Shown: piece by piece, positions 8,876-19,137 of the stretch
Layout of the letters: every line of letters starts with the position of its first letter
Numbering within the stretch: position 1 is the first letter of the stretch
Notes under the pieces: generated by a model
What the model was told of the DNA's origin: nothing
Databases searched by the model: none
Seen by the model: only the letters and a program-made list of their open reading frames with translations
Position numbers and translations under genes: made by a program
NCBI RefSeq assembly: GCF_002165305.2
Contig: NZ_CP032286.1
Coordinates: forward strand, 1,302,001 to 1,366,000
Origin: Acinetobacter sp. WCHA55
Lineage (GTDB): Bacteria; Pseudomonadota; Gammaproteobacteria; Pseudomonadales; Moraxellaceae
DNA: 64,000 bases
Direction: 5' to 3'

Positions 8876-9142
8876 TTAGTTAGCTAGAGCTTTAACTTGT
8901 GCATTTAAACGGCTCTTATGACGAGCAGCTTTATTCTTATGGATGATGCCTTTATCAGCCATACGGTCAATTACTGGTACAGCAGTTTTGTATGCTTCAG
9001 AAGCAACTGCATAATCACCAGCAGCGATAGCAGCTACTGTACGTTTGATATAAGTACGAACCATAGAACGTAAGCTTGCGTTGTGTTTGCGTGCTTTAAC
9101 GTTTTGACGAGCACGTTTTTTAGCTTGAGCAGAGTTTGCCAC
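8876..9142 (-). CDS. rpsT: 30S ribosomal protein S20
   Basis: An 88-residue, lysine- and arginine-rich all-helical protein beginning [14 protein letters not shown], the S20 signature, with the [16 protein letters not shown] segment near residues 63-78. S20 binds 16S rRNA early in small-subunit assembly. It stands alone, with its own promoter upstream (9239-9267) and terminator downstream (8836-8866). In other bacteria S20 represses its own translation; I see no specific leader structure to show that here. Confidence 0.97.
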   Translation of the reverse strand: MANSAQAKKRARQNVKARKHNASLRSMVRTYIKRTVAAIAAGDYAVASEAYKTAVPVIDRMADKGIIHKNKAARHKSRLNAQVKALAN

Positions 9143-9238
9143 TCGTGCACTCCTTGAAATAGATTGGTCTGGGCGGGCTGAAATTCAAACTGAAAACCAC
9201 ATCAGAAGAACAATCACCAGCCCGTAAACAAGTGGCAT

Positions 9239-9267
9239 ATTTTGATTAATATACGCAGTGAAGTCAA
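9239..9267 (-). promoter_or_regulatory. Likely rpsT promoter
   Basis: On the minus strand TTGACT (9262-9267), 17 bp, CAAAAT (9239-9244). A plus-strand TTGACA (9271-9276) lies back to back, so the two -35 boxes form a near palindrome (GTCAAGTCTTGAC) serving divergent promoters. Confidence 0.55.
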
Positions 9268-9355
9268 GTCTTGACATGCTTTGACTATATTTAAGATACA
9301 TAAAAATTCTAAAGAAAAGGTAAGATTAGCCATCTGCATGGGAGTTTGTATAAAA

Positions 9356-10021
9356 ATGACACAAAATATAGAACAAGCCATTGTGATTGGAGCAACAGGT
9401 TTGGTGGGTTTAAACCTGATTCAACAATTACAACAACTGCCAAGTTGTAGCAAAATACTGGCTGTGGTCAGAAAGCATAATGTGCAGCTCGATCACTATG
9501 ATAAAGTTCAGCAACTAGAGTTGGATGATTTTTTATTACTCAACCATGAGGATGTTCAGGGTTACAGTCATGCTTTTAGTTGTTTGGGTACGACTTTAAA
9601 GAAAGCTGGCTCAAAAGAGCGGTTTTATGCCATCGACTATGTGGTGAATGCACATTTTGCGGAATTGTTTGTTTTGACCAAAACGCATTATGTGTTGATC
9701 AGTGCCTTGGGTGCACAAGCCAATTCAAAAATTTTCTATAATCGCGTCAAAGGTGAGCTTGAGGAGACCATTCGCGGACTCAATCTATATAAGGTAAGTA
9801 TTTTGCAACCATCCTTACTCATTGGACAGCGCAATGAAGCTCGTATGTTGGAAGATATATTCCAAACGACTTATACCAAAATATCGCGTTTTATACCAAA
9901 GCATTTTAAATATAAGCCAGTGACAGCAGAACAAGTGGCTCATACTATGGTCGAGGCTGCCCAAACGCAGACCGAGAAATTTGAAATATATGATAATTTA
10001 TGCATACAAAAGACAAAATGA
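9356..10021 (+). CDS. Atypical short-chain dehydrogenase / NAD(P)H-binding protein (HTATIP2-like)
   Basis: About 221 residues. The N-terminal VIGATGLVGLNL is the glycine-rich Rossmann loop binding NAD(P)H. SCLGTTLKKAGS and the later LISALGA ... FYNRVKGELEE segments match the HTATIP2-like / YraR-type atypical SDR family. Catalytic partner and substrate are unknown. ATG 9356 is the likely start, with GGGAG about 11 bases upstream; earlier in-frame codons would add an unrelated basic tail. The stop overlaps the region upstream of the RraA-like start, so the two genes are probably one transcript. Confidence 0.8.
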   Translation: MTQNIEQAIVIGATGLVGLNLIQQLQQLPSCSKILAVVRKHNVQLDHYDKVQQLELDDFLLLNHEDVQGYSHAFSCLGTTLKKAGSKERFYAIDYVVNAHFAELFVLTKTHYVLISALGAQANSKIFYNRVKGELEETIRGLNLYKVSILQPSLLIGQRNEARMLEDIFQTTYTKISRFIPKHFKYKPVTAEQVAHTMVEAAQTQTEKFEIYDNLCIQKTK

Positions 10022-10032
10022 GGGGAAGTATA

Positions 10033-10542
10033 GTGACGACAGCATTTGTGACATGCGATTTATTGGATGATCATCCTGAACTAGATTTACAAGTGGTTAG
10101 CCCATCGATGGATGGTAAGTTTTTTAGGAGTTATGGTGCGCGTAAAACCTTTGGTGGTCAGGTGGTTACGGTGAAATGCTTTGAAGATAACTCGCGGGTG
10201 AAAGAGCTGTTAGCAACAGATGGTACGGGTAAAGTATTGGTTGTGGATGGAGGTGCTTCGATGCGCTGTGCCTTAATGGGAGACTTAATTGCAGAGTCAG
10301 CAGTTAGAAATCACTGGAATGGTGTAGTGATTTATGGTTGTGTCCGTGATGTAGATGCTATTGCTGAACTAGATTTAGGCGTGCATGCTTTAGCTGCTAT
10401 TCCACAAAAAAGTAATCGTAAAGGTGTAGGAGAAGTTGATATCAGCCTGCATTTTGGGGGTGTCACCATTCAATCAGGTCATTATCTCTATGCGGATAAT
10501 AATGGCATTGTCATTGCAAAAGAAAAACTGGTCGATGCATAA
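10033..10542 (+). CDS. rraA: RraA-family protein (RNase E inhibitor / HMG-aldolase-like)
   Basis: A 169-residue RraA-family protein. The core signature VVDGGASMRCALMGD is followed by GVVIYGCVRDVD, which in the aldolase branch carries the arginine and aspartate that bind substrate and metal. Members act either as regulators of ribonuclease E activity or as 4-hydroxy-4-methyl-2-oxoglutarate / oxaloacetate aldolases; the sequence alone does not separate them. The start is taken as GTG 10033 because AGGGGAAG lies about 6 bases upstream; an in-frame ATG at 10000 falls inside the previous gene. Co-transcription with the SDR gene is likely. Confidence 0.85.
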   Translation: MTTAFVTCDLLDDHPELDLQVVSPSMDGKFFRSYGARKTFGGQVVTVKCFEDNSRVKELLATDGTGKVLVVDGGASMRCALMGDLIAESAVRNHWNGVVIYGCVRDVDAIAELDLGVHALAAIPQKSNRKGVGEVDISLHFGGVTIQSGHYLYADNNGIVIAKEKLVDA

Positions 10543-10591
10543 GCACCAACCAGACGCATAACAACATTAACAAAAGATATGGACGTGTAAT

Positions 10592-11371
10592 ATGGTGAAG
10601 CATCAAATTAAAGTGATTCAGGCTCTTTTTTCGGGGCTTGCGCAAGGTGGGCGTGGTGTAACAGGAACACCGCATCCTAAACAACCTGAGCAACCTTTAA
10701 AGCTCTATGAGTTTGAAGGCTCGCCATATTGTCGTCGTGTACGTGAAGTGCTGACTTTGTTGAACTTGGATTATGAAGTGTATCCATGCCCTAAGGGTGG
10801 AACCAAATATCGCCCTTTGGTGAAACAGCTGGGTGGGAAAACCCAATTTCCTTTTTTACTCGATGAAAATACAGACACCAAGCTGTACGAGTCTGAAGAT
10901 ATTATTCACTACTTGTTTGAACAATATGGTCGTAGTGGTAAAACACCGAAAAAGTATGCACATTATCCCAAAACGCCTTATGTTGCTTATGTTGGTACAT
11001 TGGTGAATGGTGCGAGTGGGGTCTGGATCAACAAGAACATTAAAGATCGTGCAGCGCCAGCACAGCTGTTACAACTTTGGGGATTTGAAGCCAGTCCTTA
11101 TACTCGGATCGTCCGTGGTTTGCTGACCGAGTTGGAGCTACCTTTTAAGTTTCATAATGTGCCTAAAGAGCGTTGGCAAGATCAAGGCCCAGCAGTACTG
11201 CGTTTGAAGCCTGGCAAATATGTGCCTTTGGCAGGTGGAAAGCGTGAGCAAGTCATGCAGGTGATGGGGCGTGATATTCAAGTGCCATATTTGGTTGATC
11301 CGAATACCGAAACAGCTTTGTTTGAGTCGGCAGATATTGTTGCTTATCTCAAGCAGACCTATGCAGCATAA
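10592..11371 (+). CDS. Protein with two tandem GST/glutaredoxin-like N-terminal domains
   Basis: A 259-residue protein made of two homologous thioredoxin-fold units. Unit 1 (about residues 36-115) begins LKLYEFEGSPYCRRVREVL; unit 2 (about 165-255) begins LQLWGFEASPYTRIVRGLL. Each ends with an LFES/LYESxDI stretch and a YL terminus, the glutathione-binding ESxxI motif. Unit 1 keeps a cysteine in SPYC while unit 2 has threonine, so any redox activity should reside in unit 1. The GST helical C-domain is absent. It follows the RraA-like gene by about 50 bp and ends at a strong terminator. Confidence 0.8.
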   Translation: MVKHQIKVIQALFSGLAQGGRGVTGTPHPKQPEQPLKLYEFEGSPYCRRVREVLTLLNLDYEVYPCPKGGTKYRPLVKQLGGKTQFPFLLDENTDTKLYESEDIIHYLFEQYGRSGKTPKKYAHYPKTPYVAYVGTLVNGASGVWINKNIKDRAAPAQLLQLWGFEASPYTRIVRGLLTELELPFKFHNVPKERWQDQGPAVLRLKPGKYVPLAGGKREQVMQVMGRDIQVPYLVDPNTETALFESADIVAYLKQTYAA

Positions 11372-11377
11372 GAAAAA

Positions 11378-11402
11378 GGCATCTCTTAGAGATGCCTTTT
11401 TT
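11378..11402 (+). terminator. Terminator after the double-GST-fold gene
   Basis: Perfect 8-bp stem GGCATCTC (11378-11385) with GAGATGCC (11389-11396), three-base loop, then six T. Confidence 0.9.
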
Positions 11403-11528
11403 AATTCCTAAGTATTGATGTTTTATCGGGGTAATCTGATTTTTTGTCATTACAATGGAATGATTAAGTGTATTTATCTTCAGTTGTTATAAAAATATTC
11501 ATTATTTGGTGGATAGTACGACACACAT

Positions 11529-12446
11529 TTAAACATTCGTAGCGTTGAGGAAACGTGTAATTTCTTGGGAGAATTTGCGCGGTTCACTTAATAAAGGCGT
11601 ATGCCCAGATTTTTTAAAGATCACCGTTTTGGCATGCAGCACACTTGAGGCAATCAGCTTTTGTCCTTGAGCTGGATAAAGTTTTGAGTCTTCACCAATA
11701 AAAAATGTAGTCGGTCGGTCAATCTGACTGAGTGCACTGCGATAGTCTTCTTGATGGTCAAGATAATTTTGAATGTACCAAGCCATATAGTCTAAACGCT
11801 GGATGGGGAGCATAAACTTCTGTAAGCGTGGTTGTTGAAAAGCTTTTTGAAATAAAACTGTGCTTCGAGATGGTGTGGCTTGTAGTTGAATAAAAGCCAA
11901 CCATTGCTTGACTAGTTCGGTGCGTATAGGTGCTGTTAAGTCTGAAACCAAACGATACTGCGTATTTTGTGCCAATAGGTCTGCAATGTTTTGTAAGATG
12001 GCTTTGAAAGTAGCATGCTTTTCAGCAAATAAACCATGTGGCCAGTCTGCATCGACGCTAATCTTGGGGGTTTGGTCGATGTGTAAATAGCTGCGGATAT
12101 GGTTTTGAAAGCGACCATACTGCATGCCATGCATGGCTGTCGTAGCACCCATAGAATAGGCAATCACATGGAATGCTGTATCAGCATATTGTTTTAGAAA
12201 GCAGTTTAAATCTTGCCAGTGGCTGGAAATCGCATCCAGTGTGGGAATTCTACACTGTGCTGAACCACCAAAACCCCGCCAGTCAGGAATATAAAAACGG
12301 TACTTTTTGCGATGTTGATATAAAAAAGGTAGCCATTGCCAACTTTGCATCCCTAAGCCAGATAAAACCAGTACGGGTGTGCCTTGTCCAAATTCTCGAA
12401 CATAGAGTTTTTCGCCATCTGGCATGAGGTAGTGTGGCATGGTCAA
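11529..12446 (-). CDS. Alpha/beta-fold hydrolase
   Basis: A 305-residue alpha/beta hydrolase. The oxyanion-hole region is LSGLGMQSWQW near residue 30, the nucleophile elbow is AYSMGA near residue 95 (an Ala replaces the usual first Gly), an acid is expected near FFIGEDSKLYP, and the catalytic His lies in KSGHTPLLSEP near the C-terminus. No signal peptide. Substrate unknown. It is 16 bp downstream of the padR gene on the same strand and probably shares its promoter and PadR-type control. Confidence 0.8.
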   Translation of the reverse strand: MTMPHYLMPDGEKLYVREFGQGTPVLVLSGLGMQSWQWLPFLYQHRKKYRFYIPDWRGFGGSAQCRIPTLDAISSHWQDLNCFLKQYADTAFHVIAYSMGATTAMHGMQYGRFQNHIRSYLHIDQTPKISVDADWPHGLFAEKHATFKAILQNIADLLAQNTQYRLVSDLTAPIRTELVKQWLAFIQLQATPSRSTVLFQKAFQQPRLQKFMLPIQRLDYMAWYIQNYLDHQEDYRSALSQIDRPTTFFIGEDSKLYPAQGQKLIASSVLHAKTVIFKKSGHTPLLSEPRKFSQEITRFLNATNV

Positions 12447-12462
12447 TCCTTTGCGAGGTTTA

Positions 12463-13002
12463 TTATTTTTCGAAGTTTTTAAGTGCTGGAATTATGGTCT
12501 CTAGCCACTCAATCCAACCACTTTCTAAATTAATTCCAAGTTGTAAAATCATTTTATGAATATATAAGGTACGATCATTTTCTTCAGCATGACCAAAGTC
12601 TTTGGCAAAAATACTTTGGTAAATTTGTAATTTTTCTTTGTGTAGGGTCAGATGGCGTTCAAGTTCGGGCAAAACTGTATTGCCACCAAGCTGAGCCTCA
12701 ACACGCAGTCTCACCATCAGTTCTTCGCGTAGCTGGGCAGGTGGGCTTTGTTTGACCAACCAGTCCGCAAGTTCTGTACGTCCAAGCAGTTCCGCTTGAT
12801 AGGTTTTTTTACGCGAGGTTGCACCATCATCTTCTATTGTTGAAATCCAGCCTTTGCTCTGCATAGCGCTGAGTTCTCTATATATCTGTTGATGTGTAGC
12901 ATTCCAAAAGAAGCCCATTGAACGGTCAAAACGACGCGCTAACTCAATACCTGTGCTTGGTTTTTCAATCAAACTGGTCAATAAAACATGAGCTAATGAC
13001 AT
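12463..13002 (-). CDS. PadR-family transcriptional regulator
   Basis: About 179 residues. The N-terminal winged helix begins MSLAHVLLTSLIEKPSTGIE and continues with a QIYRELSAMQSKGWI recognition helix and wing; the C-terminal half is a helical Vir-type dimerisation region. PadR proteins usually repress a neighbouring gene and respond to small aromatic or toxic ligands. I choose ATG 13002 because that is where the family's N-terminus begins; an in-frame ATG at 13041 would abut a palindromic operator. The gene is divergent from fadH, and the twin palindromes between them are its likely binding sites. Confidence 0.85.
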   Translation of the reverse strand: MSLAHVLLTSLIEKPSTGIELARRFDRSMGFFWNATHQQIYRELSAMQSKGWISTIEDDGATSRKKTYQAELLGRTELADWLVKQSPPAQLREELMVRLRVEAQLGGNTVLPELERHLTLHKEKLQIYQSIFAKDFGHAEENDRTLYIHKMILQLGINLESGWIEWLETIIPALKNFEK

Positions 13003-13041
13003 TTCGGTAATATTTCGCAAATAAAATGGACGTAGAGTCAT

Positions 13042-13059
13042 TATGCAACATGTTGCATA
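13042..13059. promoter_or_regulatory. Palindromic operator 1 between padR and fadH
   Basis: An 18-bp perfect palindrome, half-site TATGCAACA. It contains the same ATGCAAC/GTTGCAT arms as the site at 13092, with centres 49 bp apart. Probable binding site of the adjacent PadR protein. Confidence 0.7.
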
Positions 13060-13091
13060 AAAAACAAATCTCGATTATAAAGATAAATATT

Positions 13092-13107
13092 ATGCAACTT
13101 GTTGCAT
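13092..13107. promoter_or_regulatory. Palindromic operator 2 between padR and fadH
   Basis: A 16-bp perfect palindrome, ATGCAAC-TT-GTTGCAT, the second copy of the motif. It lies 65 bp before the fadH start, where it could block or overlap a promoter. Confidence 0.7.
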
Positions 13108-13114
13108 TAAATAA

Positions 13115-15196
<2,082 letters not shown>

Positions 15197-15235
15197 TCAG
15201 TAACAATAATTTATCAACTTAAAATTTGTAATAAA

Positions 15236-15270
15236 TCTCCCTCTCCTATACGGAGAGGGTTTGGGAGAGA
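15236..15270 (+). repeat. Interspersed GC-rich hairpin repeat, copy 1
   Basis: CCCTCTCC (15239-15246) and GGAGAGGG (15252-15259) form a perfect 8-bp stem, followed by TTTGGGAGAGA that could re-pair with the leading TCTCCC. The same plan recurs at 54155-54186. It lies just after a plus-strand gene and may act as a transcript end. Confidence 0.6.
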
Positions 15271-15392
15271 AATTTTCTAAAATATTATCTTTTCCCTCGT
15301 GTTGCCTTTTCCTTGAAGCGTAAGTGATGCAAGAGAAGGTGCCTTTAATTGCAATTAGATTTGAGTAAATTCACTTTCATAAGGACATAAGA

Positions 15393-15806
15393 ATGAGTTT
15401 AGCAACAACCAAACAAGCGCTAGTACGTTGGCATGAAATGGTCACGACTCGTGATATGAGCATCTTAAATGAACTTTTAGCAGAAGATGTGGTGTTCCGT
15501 TCACCTGTGGCGTTTAATCCTTATCCGGGTAAGCAAGTGGTTTTTTTTATTTTAAGTAATGTGATTCAGGTTTTTGAAAACTTTACTTACCACCGTGAAT
15601 TTTTTACAGAAGATGGTTTAAGTGTCGTCCTTGAGTTTTCTGCCAATGTCGGCGAAAAAAAACTCAAAGGGATTGACATGATTCGTTTTAATGAGCAAGG
15701 TCAAATTGTAGATTTTGAAGTGATGATCCGTCCTAAATCTGGGCTAGAGGCCTTAGCTGTACAAATGGGACAGCGAATGGCAGCTTTTGCACCTCAAGCT
15801 GGATGA
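15393..15806 (+). CDS. Nuclear transport factor 2 (NTF2/SnoaL)-like protein
   Basis: A 137-residue protein of the NTF2-like cone fold: an N-terminal helix (ALVRWHEMVTTRDMSILNELLAEDV begins it), then alternating strands with the VVFRSPV and FEVMIRPKSGLEAL segments. The family includes small hydrolases, isomerases and ligand-binding proteins, so function cannot be assigned. GGACAT-type sequence upstream (AAGGACATAAG before the ATG) gives a ribosome binding site. It sits between fadH and a YheT-like hydrolase on the same strand. Confidence 0.75.
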   Translation: MSLATTKQALVRWHEMVTTRDMSILNELLAEDVVFRSPVAFNPYPGKQVVFFILSNVIQVFENFTYHREFFTEDGLSVVLEFSANVGEKKLKGIDMIRFNEQGQIVDFEVMIRPKSGLEALAVQMGQRMAAFAPQAG

Positions 15807-15887
15807 TAGACGTGTGACTTGTTATTTATAGTTAGGCACGAAAATTGATGCATCACCAAGAAAGATAGGAAAAAAGAAGGTACTGAT

Positions 15888-16985
15888 ATGAATGCTGTAT
15901 TCAGTTTGCTAAACCAATTAAGCCAAACGGCGTGGGATCGAGTAACTGGTGCGGAACACCCGAAACTTTTTCTTAATCCACAAGGTGAAATTCAAGAGAC
16001 GATAGGTGCACTACCACAGCTTCAACAAAAGTACCGACCGACGCCGTGGTTATCCAACACGCATGCCCATCTTTTGTATTTTGATGTGATTCGGAAACGT
16101 CAAATTCAATTAGAGTATGATCATTTTGATCAATTAGAGATGCAAGACGGTGGGGTCACAGGCATCATGTGGTTCGGTTATGACTTACCTGAAGCGACGC
16201 CAACGGTTGTGGTCATGCATACGATTACAGGTTCGCCTGAAAGTATGCGTGAGGTGGTACGTGACTTAAATCGCTATACAGGTTGGCGCATTGCACTCTG
16301 TTTACGCCGTGGTCATGCTGACCTACCTATGCCTGTACCGAAAATGAATCTTTTCGGTTCAACTGATGATTTACGTGAACAAATTGCCTTTATTCAAAGC
16401 ACATTTCCAGCTTCAACTCTTTTTGCCGTAGGTTCTTCTGCGGGCACGGGGCTGTTAGTGCGTTATTTGGGAGAAGAGGGTAATCAAACCCCTTTTAAAG
16501 CGGCCTTTGCATTGTGTCCGGGTTATAACACGGAGTTGGGTTTTGTAAATGTGCATCCCTTTTACAGTAAGGTCATGACTAAAAAGTTATTTAAGAAATT
16601 TATTTTTCCTTACCAGCAAACATGGCAACAAACAGCTTCTGTATCTCAAGTCTTAATGACCAAAACCTTGGCCGAATTTGAGTCGAGTTATTATGAAATG
16701 GCGGGTTATGTAGACTATGACAGTTATAACCAAGCCACAAACCCAATCTATGTATTTGAAAATGTTGCCATTCCATTGCTGATTTTAAATGCAGAGGATG
16801 ATCCTGTCTGTCACATTAAGAACTTTGAACCGTATAAAGATATGATTCAAAAAATGCCGAATATTGCTGTAGTGACGACGAAAAAGGGCAGTCATTGTGG
16901 TTTCTATGAAGGGGCGCTCAATACCGAGTCTTGGGCAACCAAGTTGATTGCGGACTTTTTGAAACTGGAACAACAAAAACACTAA
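15888..16985 (+). CDS. YheT-family alpha/beta hydrolase
   Basis: A 365-residue hydrolase of the YheT/ABHD1-3 family. The N-terminal YRPTPWLSNTHAHLLY motif is characteristic, the nucleophile elbow is VGSSAGTGLL (about residue 185), LNAEDDPVC carries the acid, and KGSHCGFYEG the catalytic His. Members act on esters, including lipids, but the substrate is unknown. It ends at a clear terminator at 16995. Confidence 0.82.
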   Translation: MNAVFSLLNQLSQTAWDRVTGAEHPKLFLNPQGEIQETIGALPQLQQKYRPTPWLSNTHAHLLYFDVIRKRQIQLEYDHFDQLEMQDGGVTGIMWFGYDLPEATPTVVVMHTITGSPESMREVVRDLNRYTGWRIALCLRRGHADLPMPVPKMNLFGSTDDLREQIAFIQSTFPASTLFAVGSSAGTGLLVRYLGEEGNQTPFKAAFALCPGYNTELGFVNVHPFYSKVMTKKLFKKFIFPYQQTWQQTASVSQVLMTKTLAEFESSYYEMAGYVDYDSYNQATNPIYVFENVAIPLLILNAEDDPVCHIKNFEPYKDMIQKMPNIAVVTTKKGSHCGFYEGALNTESWATKLIADFLKLEQQKH

Positions 16986-16994
16986 ATATAAAAA

Positions 16995-17019
16995 GACCTA
17001 CAGCAGTGTAGGTCTTTTT
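16995..17019 (+). terminator. Terminator, shared by convergent genes
   Basis: GACCTACA (16995-17002) pairs with TGTAGGTC (17007-17014), tetraloop, T run; A run on the other side allows both directions. Confidence 0.85.
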
Positions 17020-17042
17020 GATTGGTTCAGCAGTGTACTGGC

Positions 17043-18212
17043 TTAAAGGGCTTCACAGGTTTTCTTGCTGAGACCGAACCTCATCTGTAGCAAAACCAAG
17101 ATCAAGGCCATAAAGCTGAGCGCGGCACCTGTATATGAAACTGCTGCATAGCTGAGTTGCAGACTCAGTACCGTTGCACCTGCAAAGGCACCTAAGGCAT
17201 TACCTAAGTTAAACGCACCAATGTTGACTGAAGAGGCGAGTCCAGGCGCATCTTCTGCGACCGACATGACGCGCATTTGCAGTGGCGGTACAACCGCAAA
17301 TGCCGCCGCACCCCAAATCACCAAGCCAATCGCTGCACCAGTAGTTGTTTGCGCTAGTACGGGGAAAATAAGCATCATCAGCATTAACAGGACAAGGAAG
17401 CCTATCAGGGTTTTCTCTAAGGATAGATCGGCAAACTTTCCGCCAAAATGGTTGCCAATGGAGAAGCCAATCCCGATTAAAACCAACATCAATGTGATGG
17501 TTTGTGGTGATGCATGCATAAATACGTGTAGGCTCGGAGCAATGTAGGTATACAACGCAAACATGGCGCCCGCGCTCATGACCGTGGTTAGTAAGGCAAG
17601 GACGACAGGGGCACGTGTTAAAACACGCAATTCTTTTGCCACATTCGGTTTAACCACATCGTGATCTTGTGGAAGCGCTTTCCATAGTGCCAACATGGTC
17701 ATGATGCCTAAGATTGAAATTGCAGCAAAAGCCACGCGCCAACTGGTATTTTGACTGAGCCACGTTGCAAGTGGGACACCGCCAATATTGGCAATGGTGA
17801 GGCCCATAAACATCATAGCGACCGCACTGGCTTGTTTGTCTTTAGGCACTACACTTGAGGCTACGACTGAACCTAAACCGAAGAATGCGCCATGGTTTAA
17901 ACTGGTCATTAAACGTGCTCCCATCAGGCTTATATAATCAGGCGCAACGGTTGCCAACACATTTCCGATCGTAAAAATTGCCATCAATAGGATTAAAGCT
18001 GTTTTCTTAGGAAAGCGTGCCAGCCATAAGGTCATGAGCGGAGCCCCAATCATGACGCCTACTGCATAGGCACTAATCAGCAGTCCAGCTTGTGGAATTG
18101 ACACGGACAAATCATTGGCAATTTCAGGCAAAAAGCCCATGGGTGAAAACTCGGTGGTTCCAATGGCAAAAGCACCCACTGCAAGCGCCAAAAGTGGAAA
18201 ATTAATTTTCAT
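17043..18212 (-). CDS. MFS transporter, AraJ-like
   Basis: About 389 residues and 12 predicted membrane helices, with N-terminal LALAVGAFAIGTTEFSPMGFLPEIA, the signature of the AraJ/YdhP-type drug:H+ antiporters. A loop motif between helices 2 and 3 reads LARFPKK. Substrate unknown. ATG 18212 is preferred (GAG about 7 bases upstream); the preceding gene ends at 18221, so the two genes are almost contiguous and co-transcribed. Confidence 0.82.
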   Translation of the reverse strand: MKINFPLLALAVGAFAIGTTEFSPMGFLPEIANDLSVSIPQAGLLISAYAVGVMIGAPLMTLWLARFPKKTALILLMAIFTIGNVLATVAPDYISLMGARLMTSLNHGAFFGLGSVVASSVVPKDKQASAVAMMFMGLTIANIGGVPLATWLSQNTSWRVAFAAISILGIMTMLALWKALPQDHDVVKPNVAKELRVLTRAPVVLALLTTVMSAGAMFALYTYIAPSLHVFMHASPQTITLMLVLIGIGFSIGNHFGGKFADLSLEKTLIGFLVLLMLMMLIFPVLAQTTTGAAIGLVIWGAAAFAVVPPLQMRVMSVAEDAPGLASSVNIGAFNLGNALGAFAGATVLSLQLSYAAVSYTGAALSFMALILVLLQMRFGLSKKTCEAL

Positions 18213-18220
18213 AGCGATGC

Positions 18221-19027
18221 TCAATCCCAAATGGGAGCTAATCCTTCAGGATTCACTTCACGTTGATTTCGGTCTAATTGCGTAATTGCCATCATTTCTT
18301 CAGTCGAGAGTTGAATCTCTTGTGCCTTTAAGTTGGATATCAAGTGTTCGCGTTTGGTTGAAGAGGGTATGACTGCAAAACCACGTTGTAATGCCCAAGC
18401 TAAGCTAATTTGTGCAGTGGATACCTGATGTTGCTGCGCGATCCGCATTAGAATTGGATCATGCAAAACCTTACCGTAAGCGAGTGTCATATATGAAGTG
18501 ACATCAATGTTTTGAGCTTGGAGGAAATCAACCAACTTATGGTTTTGTAGATAGGGGCTGAGCTCAATTTGGTTGGTTGCGATATTTTCTAACCCAATAC
18601 TCTCTATTGCCTGTTGAGTCAGCTCAATATTGAAGTTAGAAATACCAATGTGTTCGGTCAAACCTTGTTGTTTTGCTTCCAATAAATTCTGCATGAGTTC
18701 TGTAATGTTCACACCTGTGCTTGGGGCAGGCCAGTGGATCAAGGTTAGATTTACTGCATCGGTTTTTAATTTGTTCAAACTTTCTTTTAAACTTGGAATC
18801 AATTTTTCGGCTGAATAATTTTCCGTCCAAATTTTTGTGGTGAGAAAAAGATCTTGACGATTGATACCACTCAGCTCAAGGGCTTGACCAACTTCGGCTT
18901 CATTACCATAGATTTGAGCAGTATCGACTGCGCGATAACCGACTTCTAACGCAGTTTTCACAGACTGAATGACAGTATCACCTGTTAAACGGAAAGTGCC
19001 TAAGCCGAATTGAGGAACGATATTCAT
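18221..19027 (-). CDS. dkgB: Aldo/keto reductase, DkgB-like
   Basis: A 268-residue NADPH-dependent aldo/keto reductase barrel. The catalytic tetrad is visible: Asp in [12 protein letters not shown] with its Tyr, Lys in TTKIW, and His in LIHWPAP. The C-terminal [10 protein letters not shown] is the nucleotide-binding motif. E. coli DkgB reduces methylglyoxal and 2,5-diketo-gluconate. As in E. coli, where dkgB neighbours the LysR gene yafC, a LysR gene is divergently placed here. Physiological substrate is inferred only. Confidence 0.85.
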   Translation of the reverse strand: MNIVPQFGLGTFRLTGDTVIQSVKTALEVGYRAVDTAQIYGNEAEVGQALELSGINRQDLFLTTKIWTENYSAEKLIPSLKESLNKLKTDAVNLTLIHWPAPSTGVNITELMQNLLEAKQQGLTEHIGISNFNIELTQQAIESIGLENIATNQIELSPYLQNHKLVDFLQAQNIDVTSYMTLAYGKVLHDPILMRIAQQHQVSTAQISLAWALQRGFAVIPSSTKREHLISNLKAQEIQLSTEEMMAITQLDRNQREVNPEGLAPIWD

Positions 19028-19137
19028 TTTTTACTCGATAACTTGTTTCATGGAATGAGGCTATTTTGTAGAAAAAGGGCTTGCTTAAAAACTGGGTAAT
19101 TTGCAAAATATTATTGACTAATAATCAATAATTAAAC

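Noticed and set aside
13003..13041. Extended padR start at ATG 13041
   Set aside because: The extra 13 residues do not resemble the PadR N-terminus, and this ATG directly abuts the operator palindrome at 13042-13059.
15300..15380. Second imperfect hairpin (CCTTTTCCTTG with CAAGAGAAGG) after fadH
   Set aside because: Internal mismatches and no T run; could be part of the repeat region but not supportable alone.
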